A stretch of DNA of 64,000 nucleotides from Lycorma delicatula (GCF_047948215.1 NC_134457.1:90668898-90732897), one strand, 5' to 3'. Counted from the first letter of the stretch, positions 1 through 12,280 are shown. Made by a program: numbers and translations. The notes: generated from the letters alone by a model not told the origin.

Positions 1-7
1 TTTTTTT

Positions 8-150
8 AACCTCCGGGTCCTAGGTATTGCTTCAGAGGATGAGATGAATGATTTGTAACGTGCGTGAAAATGCCATGCCTGACCGGGATTAGAGCCGGGA
101 ACCCCTGGATGAAATGTCGAGACGCTACCACTCGCGTCATGGAGGCAGGT
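8..150 (-). repeat. SINE-A copy 1 (tRNA-derived SINE)
   Basis: Read on the minus strand, a tRNA-like head starts at about 149 with CCTCCATGACGCGAGTGG as the A-box region (complement of 128-139). A degenerate B-box (GGCTCTAATCC, complement of 86-96) follows about 45 bases later, then a tail. The same layout recurs at 4813-4966, 12604-12742, 42091, 43218 and 60068. The B-box is mutated from the canonical GGTTCGAATCC, so this is an old copy and not a tRNA gene. Transcription of a live copy would be by RNA polymerase III, with mobility supplied by a LINE. Confidence 0.8.
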
Positions 151-221
151 TGGAACTATAACTTGAAATACATGAAAAGTATTGTTTTAGGTAAATTTTA
201 TTTTATTAATGAATCTAAGAG

Positions 222-285
222 CTTCATTAGAACCGGTTTAACCGGTTCTAATGAAGTTCTATTGTCGGTTGTAATAACCGACAAT
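222..285. repeat. Two adjacent near-perfect hairpins
   Basis: Positions 222-238 pair perfectly with 240-256 (17-bp arms around one base). Five bases later 261-270 pair with 276-285 (10-bp arms, 5-base loop). The first contains AACCGGTT on both arms. It may be the core of a palindromic MITE or a structured repeat; no matching copy was seen elsewhere in the window. Confidence 0.7.
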
Positions 286-380
286 TATATGTACATTTCA
301 ATTGCTAAATGATCATCATTACTGGTAATAAATGAATAGTAAAAGTTAAGGCATAAAAAGTGATTAAAAATGAATATGTC

Positions 381-1033
381 CTTGTACGAAGTACAAGGAA
401 GTATTGTAATCGCGAAAAATTTCGGTTTTCTGATTTCAACGGAAATATCCATTTTGACCATCCCTGAATCCATTTTGACTAATTTCGGCGTGATGTCTGT
501 ACGTACGTACGTACGTATGTGTCTCGCATAACTCGAAAACGATTAGCCGAGGAATATTGAAATTTTAGATTTAGGACTGTTTTAACATCTGGTTGTGCAC
601 CTCTCCTTTTTATTGCAATCGACTGGACCAAAAGTGTCCAAAAAAGCTCAAAATCCAAAAACGTTTAGATTTCTTAACTGCAACAAGTCTTCATTGAGAG
701 CTCTTCAACGATCTATCGCAAGTGGTACTTATTTTCATTGGTTCCATAGTTACAGCCAAATAAAATTTTAATTAATGATATATTTGGATGTTACAAGGGG
801 AAGGCATTTCGGTTTGAATCCGACTTCATTCCTTTTTTTTAACTTTTTTTTAAATTTAAATATATTGATTTATTAATAATAACTATTAACCTGTGATTGT
901 AAAAAAACGTTTGACAATAAATAATATTTCAATAATAACAAAAAAAATGTAATAAAAAATATAGATATATAAAAAGTATATGTAATTTAATAGGCGTGCA
1001 AAGAAGTTATGTAGAGTCCACATAAGATTTTTT
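381..1033 (+). repeat. Unclassified repeat family R, copy 1
   Basis: One of five copies of a ~650-bp family seen here. Shared landmarks in order are a short hairpin start (CTTGTACGAAGTACAAGG), a (TACG)n stretch at 497-516, TTAGAT/TTTGG-rich middle sequence, and a B-box-like GGTTTGAATCCGACTTC near 810. A T-rich and A-rich segment follows, and the end is TAGGCGTGCAAAGAAG followed by a GTCCACATAAGATTTT signature. No coding frame is visible. The element class is unknown; the B-box-like motif allows, but does not prove, a tRNA or SINE ancestry. Confidence 0.75.
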
Positions 1034-1119
1034 AAAGAAAATAAATACATTTGTTAAAAGTAGCTCAAGAAGAACCTAAAAAAAATATTTTATAATATAG
1101 TTTATAAACCTTAAATTCT

Positions 1120-2035
1120 CCACCTGGACTGACAATCATGCCGTACAGTTTTCAAAATGTCACAAATATAATGTCTTCTTCTTATTCGTCCTGGCACTCC
1201 TACTCATCTTACATCAATCAATCCTATCTTCAACAATATCAGGATTTATTTTTATCGTCACCATATCTTTTTCTACGGTTCTAATTCAGGTTCTTGGGGG
1301 ACAGTCACGGCCTCTTTTTTCGAAATAAATTGTTCTTATAGTATGGCAATCATATCGACATGATACGACCATATCAACATTCCCTAAATTTGTCTTATAC
1401 TGGCGGAACTTTAAAAGAGCCAGTATTTATTAATTTCTGATACGGTTCAATTTGTCTACTCCTTTAGTCCATATTAAAACACGCTTCTTTTCGGTTTGCA
1501 ATTTTCGTTCATCAGCTTTTCGTATCGCCCAACACTCCGATCAGAGAAGAGATGGTCGTACTGCTCCTTTATATAGATTTAAATTAACGAACAGGTAATT
1601 TTACCAGGTAGAGATGTTTTACAGCCGAGTTGTTTTGATTCTTTTGACTATATCTTTATCTATACTCGATGTTGAGGTCGCTATAGATTCTAAGTATTTA
1701 AAATCTTCCAATTTGTCGACCATAGTTTGCCTTGAAAACTAAAACGTGACTGTCTTGAAGACAGAAAACGTCCTTATAATGAAGGACGTTGACTGTCGCT
1801 GGGTGTTGAACCCGAAAAATTGAAATGCATGTATCCAGACTGCTCACCCTAAGTCCTCTGCGTTCCAGCATATCATATCAAGTGGTTAAATCGTTTTGTA
1901 ATTCAGGTAGGTATCTGGTATAAGAACTATGTCATTGGCATATAATAATGTCCATGGTGCTGGGTTTTAAAGATTTTATGGGTTGTAGTTCATAACCAGA
2001 TTGAATAACAATTGGCTATTAATAATTTACATAAT
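1120..2035 (-). pseudogene. RTE-like LINE reverse transcriptase, degenerate C-terminal part
   Basis: Translation of the minus strand across shifting frames gives a recognisable RTE-type reverse transcriptase C-terminal half. An SxLLFNLVM-like motif lies near 2030. The catalytic YADD box follows as YAND (complement of 1931-1942), so the first catalytic aspartate is lost. Further along are FKYLESIA, SIDKDIVKRIK, GAVRPSLL and SECWAIRKADERKLQ near 1500-1740, the usual thumb-region order of these ORFs. Many stops and frameshifts show it is long dead. The endonuclease half is absent, which fits 5' truncation. The assignment to LINEs is firm; the exact clade is inferred from motif wording. Confidence 0.85.
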
Positions 2036-3180
2036 ATCATAATAAAAATCAAGTCAAAATCATTTTATTCTAAAAAATATCAAGTAAATTAAGTTTATAA
2101 AGCTAATTATTCATGCAAAAACAATATTTATTTAAACATGTGTACACCGACCAAACAATTTTCATTAATATAACTAAATTTTTTATTGAGATATTATTAT
2201 TATTATAAAAAAACAATTAGAAGAAGAACTAAGCGTTTTTATCTCTGTACATATGAAATTTTATTTCTTAATTAATACCACGAGCATATAACGAAAATAT
2301 TGGATAAATTTAAACTACATAAAAGTTATATTTTAAATTATATATTAGCACACATTTATGTTCAATCTAATTATATTGTGAGCTTACAAAATGTACTTAA
2401 ACAAATATATTATATTATATTCGAAAATAGAGAACAAAATTTATTTAATTTATTATTTACATTTTTCAAGATCTTTTAACAAAACGAAAGGGAATTCTAA
2501 GGAAAAGTGAATGTATAAAGATAGGTGTGATATGTTACACAAATCTTAAATAGAAAACATTAAACGACGCTGATATACGATTTTATAATACTACTATTGT
2601 GTAAATATTGCCAAGTGAGTAACAAGTTAAAGTTAGTTTATATAATAAAAGAAAATTTAGAGTGAAGGAATGAACTTTTTTTATAAAAATGTTATATTTA
2701 TTTTTATGAAAATATAAAAGGAACTGAAAGAAAAGAAAACAGTTTTTCTTGAGCACAAATTTCAAAATTTAATAAAAGTTGATGTGTCCGAATCGAATTT
2801 CCATTGGATTAGTTGTCATATTTATTAAAAGAAATGTTAAATCAAATTATAAAAAGTTAGAAAATTAATTTTATTCAGGTAAAATATTTTAAAAGTCTTT
2901 TTTTCTTCGTTTATTTTTTTAAAAATATTAAGTAATAATATAGAAAATTCTATTGTTTCAATTTTAAAACTTAACTATTATACGTTACAAGTACTACGTT
3001 GAATACTTTTATAAAAATTTTTTTATATTATAAAATTGAATTGACAGAAATAAAAAGAATAGTTTTAGGTGCGGCAAGATAGCACTATAAGAATTAACTT
3101 TATATTACGTTAAAAAAAATAATAAATTAGTAACAACAGAATTAGGGTTAAAGGGAAAGATGAATGGTATCTTGTGGTAA
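2036..3180. other. AT-rich spacer, no gene seen
   Basis: About 1.1 kb of very AT-rich sequence with A/T runs and only short chance ORFs, such as a 60-codon minus frame at 2583-2765. No repeat shared with the rest of the window was recognised. Confidence 0.6.
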
Positions 3181-3204
3181 GAAGAACTGGGTACACGAAT
3201 GTAG

Positions 3205-3440
3205 GGTTAGAGTCAAAGGGGCGGAGCAGTCTTGAAGCCCAGTAGGCCCGCAAGGAGTAGAAGCCGCCGAGCCGCGTCGACCGGGTGTAGCAGGTATGTT
3301 AATTGCTAGATCTCTATCCGGCCGCCCTGCCTGCCACTACCGACTGATTTTCCCTCTCACACTCAATCCCTCTCACTCTCTCTCTCTCTTTAACTACCTC
3401 TCCTCTTTTATCACAAACCACGACGAGTGGGCTGTTGGCA
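3205..3440 (+). promoter_or_regulatory. GC-rich island: candidate promoter or first exon
   Basis: An isolated GC- and CpG-rich patch in otherwise AT-rich DNA. It holds a GC-box-like GGGGCGGAGC at 3219-3228 and a dense CpG stretch at 3260-3290. A strong splice-donor match, GCAG/GTATGT, lies at about 3290-3298. A CT-rich tract at 3351-3393 reads on the minus strand as repeated GAGAG, the motif of insect GAGA factor. Together these resemble an untranslated first exon with promoter-proximal elements, but no TATA box, coding start or matching downstream exon could be established. It could also be a fragment of a GC-rich mobile element. Confidence 0.35.
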
Positions 3441-4049
3441 CAAAGTACTCAAAACCTTTAGGTATACAATTAATTGATTCACAATACGCATTCAAACACA
3501 CAATTATACAGTAATACGATAAATATCAGTACAATATATTTTATAAATATTTTAAATTTATTGTTAAGTATTTTGCATATCAATTTTTATTACGTTCGAG
3601 CTACATATAGACATCGAGAGAACATTTATTTTATCCATACTTATTTATGCATTTATATTTAAAAATTATTAATACACAGCTACGTTAATTACAAATATCA
3701 TAATAAATTGCGATATTGTTAATACAACCAAGTATGATAAATAAAAGCCATAAAAATATTCCATATAACTTTATAATAGCTTACTGATAGGCTAAGATAT
3801 AATTCCAGTTCATTATCTAGAAAATTATATATGAATTCCTAGATTAATTGTTCTGAAGTAGGTTAATATACATGTACGTTATATTGGCTGATAATAATAG
3901 TACTATTTATAAAACTTGGATTATTTATCCTCTATTTTTATCAACAGTTAGATAATAATAAAGATATATTATGGTCATAATACATGATAAAGAATAAAAT
4001 AACCAATTTAAGCATTTTGAAATTGGTAAAAAAAAATTCTTTGTGTGAT

Positions 4050-4480
4050 ATATACAGAATGATTCACAAAGAATGTAACAAACTTTCAGGAAATGTTCTT
4101 GTAGAGAAAATAAAGAAGAATGTTCTTATAAACATAGGTTCAGAAACGCTTCGTTAACAAGTGTCGGCTGGAAAAAGATCTTGTCCTAATTTCTGTTTAT
4201 TCGGTAAAATCAAGCCAGACTGTAATTCTTGAGACGCAAATAAACGGATAAATTTAGTGGATTTATATGAAAACTGACCAGAAAAATTTAAAAAATAAGT
4301 TTCATAAATATATTTTAGTAGTTTTCGAGAAATATAAGGTAAAAGACAAAAGATTGGAGGTCCAAACAAACATTATTTTACAATGTTTAAATGGGAAATG
4401 ATAAGACGATAGTTTTAGAGAAAACTAGTACAGAATTTGATTCAGAGTAAAATGGTTTGAATAAGTCCACAGAAACTGAA
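4050..4480. other. Possible transposon-derived untranslated sequence
   Basis: A stretch of more mixed base composition beginning GATTCACAAAGAATGTAACA. It resembles the non-coding end regions of some insect mariner-like elements in style. There is no coding frame and no second copy in the window, so the call is weak. A 71-codon minus frame at 4154-4369 has no recognisable domain. Confidence 0.25.
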
Positions 4481-4812
4481 TACAAACGCAAGAATTTCAA
4501 ATCTTATTAAAAATAAAATATATAAAAAATATCTAACTTATTTTGAAAAAAATCAACTTTTGCTATTGAAAACAAAACAGAAAAATGTTATAAATCTATA
4601 AAAAAAAAAAAAAAAAAAAAAACAGTGGTTCATAGACCTGTGAAAAATTAAAACACTTTTAATTTACTTCATGAAAAAAATACTCTCCGTTTGATTATAC
4701 TGTTTGAAATTACAAAAATTGTTCGTAAATTCTGTCACTGACATCGTTGTACTTTTTAACTCCTTTCCTTGCATTTTCTGCCGCCTACCTAATGATACAT
4801 TAATTTTTTTTT

Positions 4813-4966
4813 AGTCTCCAGGACCACCGTTAGGTATTGCTTTAGAGGTTGAGGTGAAATGACAATTTTGTAGCGTGTGAAAATGTCATACCTGACCGGG
4901 ATTCGACCCCGAGACCTCCGTATGAAAGGCCGAGACGCCACCACTTGCGTTACTGAGCCGTAATGG
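4813..4966 (-). repeat. SINE-A copy 2 (tRNA-derived SINE)
   Basis: The minus strand shows a tRNA-like head ending near 4966, with A-box region AACGCAAGTGGTGGCG and B-box GGGTCGAATCCC (complement around 4899-4912). It is followed by the GTCAGGTATGACATTTTCAC junction and the shared tail. It is better preserved than copy 1. A T-run lies at the tail end (4805-4812), which is the A-rich 3' tail of the element. Confidence 0.85.
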
Positions 4967-5740
4967 TGATACCTTACATATCTATCCTAATGGTATCCTA
5001 TTAGCTATCTTACCTAATGACGTTCAGTTTTCAAATGAAACATGACCGTAAATTTATTTTACGCAATAAATTTCTAAATCTATTACACGAAAAACAGCTG
5101 TAGTTAAATTTTTACAATTTCATATAATTTTTCATGTTAAGTTTTGTTTTTAATAATAAAAGCTTTTTTTGAGCAATTTATTTTTACTATCTTGAAATCT
5201 AAAAAAAAACTTGTTTTTCGTTAACGAATCTTTCTGTTTTTCGTTGAATATAGTTAAAATTACGGAAGATACAGTTCTGGGATCTGTTTTATTCGATTTT
5301 TCAATTCATAAAAAATAAGACACTACCAAGTTTACTCCTTTTATAACGTCGGAAAGATTTTAGTATGACCTTATTTCACCGGGATAACTGAAATCCGGGC
5401 AAAATTTATCGATAGCCATATCTCGATAACGTAGCGTTTCCAACTTATGTTAGTACGAACTTTTTTCCTATCTCAAGCTCTAGAATCAGTTCCCAAATTA
5501 TTTTCCTTTACTTCTGAATCCTCTTTATAAAGATGTATTAGAAGATAAATGAAAACGGAGATACAGAAAATTCAGTTTCTTTTTACCTTTTTTAATATGA
5601 TTTATTAAAAAAAAATCGACAGAAAATTGTTTCCTATAAAGCAACTTATTCTGTCTGACTGATTCATCAACGGTCATAAAAAAACTACAGAAGATTAATC
5701 GATGAAAGTCATGTAATGTCATGACTTTCATTGATTGTCA
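4967..5740. other. AT-rich spacer
   Basis: No gene is recognised. A short inverted repeat with GAAAGTCATG / CATGACTTTC arms lies at about 5705-5730. A segment at 5330-5460 has more even composition and may be the start of the tandem repeat block that follows. Confidence 0.5.
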
Positions 5741-5839
5741 TCAATTAATGATTGTATACATGTTCTTCCTACGGTGAATAGCACACTAAGAAAGGATTGT
5801 TGAAATTCCAAGTTTAAAGTCTTAAAATGGAGTAACAAT

Positions 5840-6270
5840 AAAATTTACTATTGTTTTACTTTCTCAGTAACAAAGAAGATATTAACTTGATTAGAGGTGT
5901 GTATAATCTTCATGTGGATGAAGATTATACACATTGAAAACCAATTTCTGGAATTTTTCAAATTCCTAGTTTAAAGGATTAAAATGAATTTTTCAATTTT
6001 GTTTAAAACCCGGGTATTTTTTGAGTTTCTCGGTAACAAATGAAGAGATCAACTTGATTTTTGGTGTGCGTTAAATTCATGTGATTATCTAAAAACCAGT
6101 TTCTAGATTTTTCAAAATTCGACCTTGAAAAGGTGTGAAGAAAGCTAAACATATTTGAAAAATTATTGCAAATTTCTGCATTTTCGAATGTACTAAAGAG
6201 ATATTCACTAGACTAGGACTTGCAAACACTCTTCAAATAAATATCTAAAAACCTTTTTCGGAATTTTAAG
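5840..6270 (+). repeat. Degenerate tandem repeat block, family T copy 1
   Basis: Imperfect units of roughly 165 bases carry the core TTTCTCGGTAACAAATGAAG (6026 onward). It is repeated as TTTCTCAGTAACAAAGAAG near 5860 and more weakly near 6184. Each is followed by an AACTTGATTT segment and a CCAGTTTCT-like segment. The block ends in a (TA)n run. An inverted relative lies at 37650-38400. No coding capacity is seen. Confidence 0.65.

Positions 6271-6274
<4 letters not shown>

Positions 6275-6335
<61 letters not shown>
6275..6335. repeat. (TA)n microsatellite
   Basis: About 60 bp of uninterrupted TA dinucleotides directly after tandem block T. A minus-strand ORF at 6274-6465 is produced by this run and is not a gene. 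Confidence 0.95.
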
Positions 6336-6340
<5 letters not shown>

Positions 6341-6689
6341 TTATAATGAAGGGTAGTTTTAATTAATGTGTATGCAAATTGAAATAATTTAATAGATTTA
6401 TCAGAATTGTCAGTTTTAATAAAACATTCAATTTCCGAATAATGATAGGATGGGCCATTATTCAAAAATCCATTATTAATGATGTTTTTTTTTTTTAAAA
6501 AGAGAAAAACTTGTAATAATCCTTAATTACAAGGCCGTAACCTTGATAATACAATTAGCATTATAAAACTACTTTTTTATTACTGTATTGTTTGATTTTA
6601 ATTGTTTAATTTGAAAATATTTCTCGAAGATTGGAGTAAAGCTACAATATTTTAATTATACATATTTTTTAATATAAGCCGCATCAACT

Positions 6690-6835
6690 AGTAAGGTCAT
6701 TATCAGCGACAATGTTGACATTCACTTGTTTTAAGGTTTTTCAGTCCCTGATTGGGAATCAAATCCGGAACTTCCGATGTGGGAGGTAAATTCACAAACA
6801 TCTGTACTACCAAGGTATCAACTATACTTTATTTA
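6690..6835 (-). repeat. Possible diverged tRNA-like SINE
   Basis: The minus strand reads GGATTTGATTCCCAATCAGG (complement around 6751-6770), like a B-box plus acceptor-stem side. It is preceded by a GGTAG-containing A-box-like region near 6815-6830. It parallels SINE-A in layout but is too diverged to place with confidence. Confidence 0.35.
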
Positions 6836-7335
6836 ATGAAAATTAAATACTACAAAATGTTATCTCTCGCATAATTATTTCAACTGCTTTCATAGCAATC
6901 ATACACCAAACCTTTTGTTTTAGTATTCTTTCGATTAAAAATATATACATAATAAAGAAGCATGAATATTAAATTTACATTTAAAAAACGAATTTCTGGT
7001 ACATAACATAACATGCTAATTAAGGCATCGCGATGTTAATCTAAAAAAGTCTCTGGTCAAGACGTTTTAAACATAATTTATTTTGTAAAATATAATTATT
7101 ATAACTTGATAAATGTCTGTTTCTGAATATAAATTTTGCGGAGAAACGCCTACTGCAGACCTGAGGTTTTATTTATAAATTTGCTGGTATGTCTGTCAAA
7201 GTCAAACTTTTCACTTTTCTCTAAGAAGTAAGCTACAATTTTTAACTCTTATAAAATCTACTAATTAAATAAAAATTATAGAAAGAAAAGGATGTGTAAT
7301 TTCATTTTTCTATATAGATTTCTTTGAAAACTTAT

Positions 7336-7372
<37 letters not shown>

Positions 7373-7930
7373 ATTTATATAAATATAAATAATAATAATA
7401 AATAACCATAGCCGATTGTAAGTATAATCGTATGTTAATGTACGATTACACAATTGTATCTTTTACATGTACTGATTCGGAGATTCATTTTGAATTGAGG
7501 TTAAAGGAGAAAACCGTTTAAAATATTGAATTACAGAATGTATGATTGAGTGGCTGAATGTAATCTTATACAAAAGAAAGTAGACTTGTAACTTATTACC
7601 TTAAAAAGTTGTGAAAAGTGACACCTTTGAAGCTTTACTGAAAATTATAAAATAAAACTACAAAATAAATCAACCATTTAAATCAGATTTGCAAATAACA
7701 AATAATCCTTGTTGTGTGAAAATATATTATTTACAAAATATGTAAGATTACAACACATTTATGGAAATAATTGTCCAGCATTATGAAATAGGTAAACCGA
7801 CTTAATATTTTCATTATCTTAAAAATATTTTCATATTTAATGTAAAATATCATTTATATAACAAAAAAATTATGGAAGATGAATTTATGGAAGTATGCAA
7901 ATAAAAATTATGTAAAAATAAATTATTCTA
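6836..7930. other. AT-rich spacer with one microsatellite
   Basis: No gene is seen. It contains (AT)n at 7338-7366 followed by an (AAT)-rich run near 7385-7402. The remainder is unremarkable AT-rich DNA. Confidence 0.6.
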
Positions 7931-7934
7931 CTCT

Positions 7935-8475
7935 TTGAGTAAATTTTTAGATAAGATACTCATGGCGAACATATCTCCACATCTCCTTGACAATTGTAAT
8001 CACAATTAAATGGCATAAATTACTCATGTTCAAAAGTTATCTTAAAAAAAAAAAAATAATAAAAATTGGTTTATCAAATCTTGAGATATTAAAAAAAAAA
8101 ACAATAAATAACGAGAAAAGTAGGCTAATTATCCCCCACCCCTGAATAAAATTGCCTACAATGCAATGGAATAAGTTCAAGAATGTGGCTTTGAAGCACA
8201 AAAAGTGTCTTTCTCCCCTTTAGTGGGGTTCATTAAGACCAAACACCTATAGAAAGTATGTTAACCACCTAAGGGACATTAAATTATATGAAAAACCTTA
8301 CCTATCCATTGAGTAAAATTATGAATAATGGAGAAATTAGGCCCACAGTTTTTTTTGACCAACTGTAACTAACAATTAAACGGCATAAATACTCAGTATA
8401 CAGAAATTATTGTGCCAAATTTCATCTAAATCAGTTTACTCAGTCTGGAGATATAAAATCAAAATCAGGTCAACA
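7935..8475 (+). repeat. Pair of diverged direct repeats
   Basis: Two related segments about 370 bp apart. One is near 7985-8110, carrying AACACAATTAAATGGCATAA-like sequence with TACTCATG and AAAAGTTAT. The other is near 8345-8460, with AACAATTAAACGGCATAAAT, ACTCAGTAT and GAAATTAT. Both continue into a 'caaat...c.gagatat' segment. This suggests a local duplication or two adjacent copies of one repeat. Confidence 0.5.
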
Positions 8476-8479
8476 TATT

Positions 8480-9460
8480 TACACACATATTTCCGGGGTT
8501 TTTAAATACTAAAATTCTAAAATTGTATTTTCTTTCTATTTATTTACTAAAAAAAAAAAAAAAAAAAAAAAAAACTTATGATACCTAAAAATTCCGACAT
8601 GCAAAATTTAACCCACAGCATAATATCCCTTATATTGTATAGCTATACAGTGTAACTTTATAACTAGGAAAACAAAAAGTTTTAAGTAAAACTAAAATAA
8701 CGGATTGTTTTGATTAATTATAAATAATGAAAACTAAAAAAATCGGTCGAATCAATAATGGCTTACAAATCGGTCACAGAAAGATTTATTAAAATGAAAA
8801 TTTTTTAAAAAGTTTCTGAAATAAATAGGGATTAAGTAGTTAAAAAATCTTGCTTTATTAACAATGACAAGATAATACATTGTTGAGTAACAATATGGCG
8901 TCTTTTAAATTTATTAATTTTATTTCTTTTATAAAATTTTCTACATCTCACCTTACATTAGGGATATGAATGAAGGTTTAGAGGCCAGTCCCAGTAAAAA
9001 GTTTAAGTTTCTTATGATTTTTCTCTTTTTTTTACTTTAAATTTCTGATTATTTCTTAATGAATTTTTACCTACACCAATTCCCCTTTGTATCTTTGGAT
9101 GACGATTTTTTTGACAATCAAAATGAACTTATAATTACAGATATTTACTTTTTTAAGATCTCGAGCGCATCTCTTTGAAAAACTATTATTTGAATTAATA
9201 ATAAATTATCTTCATTTAGTTATTGTTCTTCGTAATAATTATTGAGGACAAAAATTATAGTATTTATTATTACTACACACTAGATGTTATCACCATTTTC
9301 ATAGAATTTCATAAAAAAATTTCTGTGTCTAGATTTACATTACATTAACGAAGATTCTACTCGCTCAATCATTTTTTAAATCTTAAAATTCTAATTAATA
9401 TCTCCCTCGACCGTCATGGACAAGATCCTAAAAAAATAATTTAATATCGATACTTATCGA
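8480..9460. other. AT-rich spacer
   Basis: It contains a long A-run at 8550-8574 and no recognisable coding or repeat signature. Confidence 0.55.
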
Positions 9461-9461
9461 T

Positions 9462-10045
9462 ATAAATAAAACTGTAAATGTTCGTTTGTTCAAAATCTTA
9501 AATCTCCGAAAGTTCTTCACCGGTTGCTTTGAAATTTTGACACAATGCTGCATTTAAATATGGCGTGTTTTTATATACCTACTATTATATACCTAAGATG
9601 TCACACCTGTGACAGGTAAAAACATGCTTTTTTTTTAAATCAGTGCTATATGTTGAATTTAAAAGCAACACACGCTATACTAAATATTTTACGATTTTCC
9701 ATTTCAATGTTTCCGATATTTGTGTGCCCTATAGACTATAAAACTACTGGACCGATTTACGCGCGGGGGAAAAGGGAGACAGGGAAAACCGGAAAAGGTA
9801 TGGATGAAAATGGAAAAAAGAAAAAAGGGGAAACAGGGTAAATAAATAGGGGGAGGGAGAAAGATGGCGAGGAAAAAAGAAACAAAAAAAGGGAAATGTG
9901 GTGAAGGGGGGAATTGGAGAACGGGAAAGGAAATGTGGTAAAAATGAAAATGGGTAAAGTAAAGGGGAAAAGGAAAAAGGAAAAAAGGGAAAGGAGAAAG
10001 GGTAAAAGGGAGAAAGGTTAAAAGGGAAAAAGGGAAAGGTTAAAT
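9462..10045 (+). repeat. Purine-tract element, family P copy 1
   Basis: Shares an ordered set of landmarks with an inverted copy at 52433-52940. These are TTCAAAATCTTAAATCTCCG, a TTCTTCACCGGTTGC segment, the nested palindrome-like GTCACACCTGTGACAGGT at 9600-9617, ACACGCTATACTAAATATTT and a CCCTATAGACTATA-like motif. From about 9757 to 10045 the plus strand is almost pure purine, in units resembling GGGAAAAGG. Because the purine tract is in the same position in both copies, it is part of the family. No convincing ORF is present; the 63-codon frame at 9650-9841 is not supported. Confidence 0.7.
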
Positions 10046-10110
10046 TTTCTGAAGTTCCGTAATGTTCATTTTGTTAATGTTTTAGCAAATTTTCAATTGT
10101 GTTCATTTAA

Positions 10111-10112
<2 letters not shown>

Positions 10113-10141
<29 letters not shown>
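10113..10141. repeat. (TA)n microsatellite
   Basis: A short TA run downstream of the purine-tract element, followed by an unusual CCATGCCCGGTCTGTTAG patch at about 10164-10181. Confidence 0.9.
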
Positions 10142-10149
10142 TGAAATCT

Positions 10150-12000
10150 AGCAATAGCGAACCATGCCCGGTCTGTTAGTATTTAAATAAATAGGTATGC
10201 ATTTTTATTATAATTCGTTCTCAAATCACAGAAATATATAAATAAGTAGTCAATTAGTAAATTTAGTCAATAAGTTAATTATTAATTTATTTAATGCAGT
10301 TGCCATTTTTTAAAAAATTGGATTAGTAAGAGAATTCAAGTATAAAACTCTCACTAAATTTTACTTACTGAAGTTCAGATAAACCTTGGAAAAATGTATG
10401 TGAAATAAAAAAAATAAAAAATAAAATATTAGCAGACAAACAAAAGTATTCCCTATATTGCCAAGTAACAAATTAATTACTATTTTTTAATTGCGAGTAT
10501 CATTAATCTAATATAGTACCATAGAAGAGCTACCTGCTAAATTACATTTCTTTCTTTACACATAATATGCATTACGTTTTTAAGAATTCGAGAAAATAAT
10601 TTGAGATATTAAGGTTACAAAATTATGAAGATTAGTTTGAATAAATAATTTATATTAAATTTACGTAGATATTTTGAGGAAATTTTCATTTTCTTAATGA
10701 TATAAATAGCAGAGTTGCCTACGAATAGAATCAACCAACCAACCACCGCTCTTAAAGTATACTTTTGAACGCTAATTCAATAAAGGTACGTATTATTAAC
10801 ATAGGATAGAAAAGCACAAATAGGAATAAGTTGTGAAGAAGAAAGAGTAACAGCGGGGTGAAGAGCGTTGAAGAAACATGGTAAAGGGGTAGGGGGGAAT
10901 GAGATTGACGCTGGTGAGCCGCACCTATAAAACCAAACATAATAGCGCTCATTATGGATAAATTTAGTGAGAAAGTGTACACTAAAAGGGGGTAACAAGA
11001 GAGCTGTTCAAATATTAACCTTTTTCACATAATAACATTAGAGTTGTTCAGGTTGACTGTTTAAAATAGAGAAATGTTTACGCATACTACTATATAATAA
11101 TTGACCGTCATCTTTGTTTATACAATAACAATAATTTAACGCAAAACCAAAATATATGTATATACATGCATGTATACTGTTTAATAATAACAATAACGCC
11201 AACGAAAATATATCGATTCTATTTTTTATTTGTAAAATATAAAAGAATAATACAATAACCTTTAATTTTGAGTGTAGGATAAAACATTGAAAGATAAAAA
11301 TTAGCAACTAAAATTGTGAGAATGAGGACAAAGAACACGTTATTCTTAAAATATGTATATAGGCTACTAATAATCCTGAAATACAGTGATTAGATTTAAT
11401 AATAATTTACAACTGGTTTTTTAGCTGGTGTTATTTTTCTCTCGATAATAATCATAAGTTTATGATAAAATACTGAACTGATCACCGGCCTGGAGAAATA
11501 AATTTCTTTAGCTGGATTCTACATAAGCTTATATCAACTGTTGACTATCATTGTCATTGATCGAGCGTAACGATCCGTTACATTTACAATTAATTACATT
11601 ATAAGATGTATACATTACACTTTACGTATAGACAATATGTTAAACAAACTAATCTCGGTAGCATATTATATCCGTTCTCCCACGACAACGGCGCCCAGCT
11701 GGCAAATACTTCAACAGTATCCGCGGCAACCTCCCCCCTCCACAACATATGCACGTGAAAGTAATACTTCTATACTGGAAGCTTGTAACTCTTCTTAAAA
11801 GATTAAATATCTCAAGTTCCGCTCTCATATCCTCGTTAATATATTATCACATAATCGATATCCTGTTACAAAACGAAGGAACCACATTTCGGGAACAGAC
11901 ATTTATTTATATAAATGGTAGTCCAGCATACAAGTAATTTATAGTAAAACTGTATTAAATACCGGGAAATAAAGAAGAAATAAAATTAAAAAAAAAAAAA
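10150..12000. other. Spacer with two GC-richer patches
   Basis: It is mostly AT-rich. A G-rich patch lies at 10850-10930. A GC-rich patch at 11670-11755 contains GGCGCCCAGCTGGC and CACGTG. Overlapping short ORFs on the minus strand at 10752-11307 show no recognisable domain and rich hydrophobic content typical of AT-rich chance frames. No host gene is claimed. Confidence 0.5.
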
Positions 12001-12280
12001 TATATATATATAACCATACAAGAAATTAGTATCCAAATTAGTATTTCTATCTAATTTTCTATCTAAAATTCTATCTTCATTTTCGGTAGAAATTCTGAGA
12101 TGTTTAACACCTAAGAAACCTTGAAAACAGTTTGAAGTAAAACAGTTTGAAAACCTTGAAGTAGTTTAGAAAGTTTATGAAAACTGCTGTAATTTATTTT
12201 TAAGTTGTAGACTTATTTAGACTTGATGGTACAGAATTTTTATTTTTATATCGATTTTCGTATTTTTTTAATTGTACAGG

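Noticed and set aside
6274..6465. Minus-strand ORF ending in a long Tyr-Ile repeat
   Set aside because: The repeat is a translation of the (TA)n microsatellite; there is no sign of a gene.
10752..11307. Three minus-strand ORFs as a possible small membrane protein gene
   Set aside because: Overlapping frames, hydrophobic composition typical of AT-rich chance ORFs, and no recognised domain.
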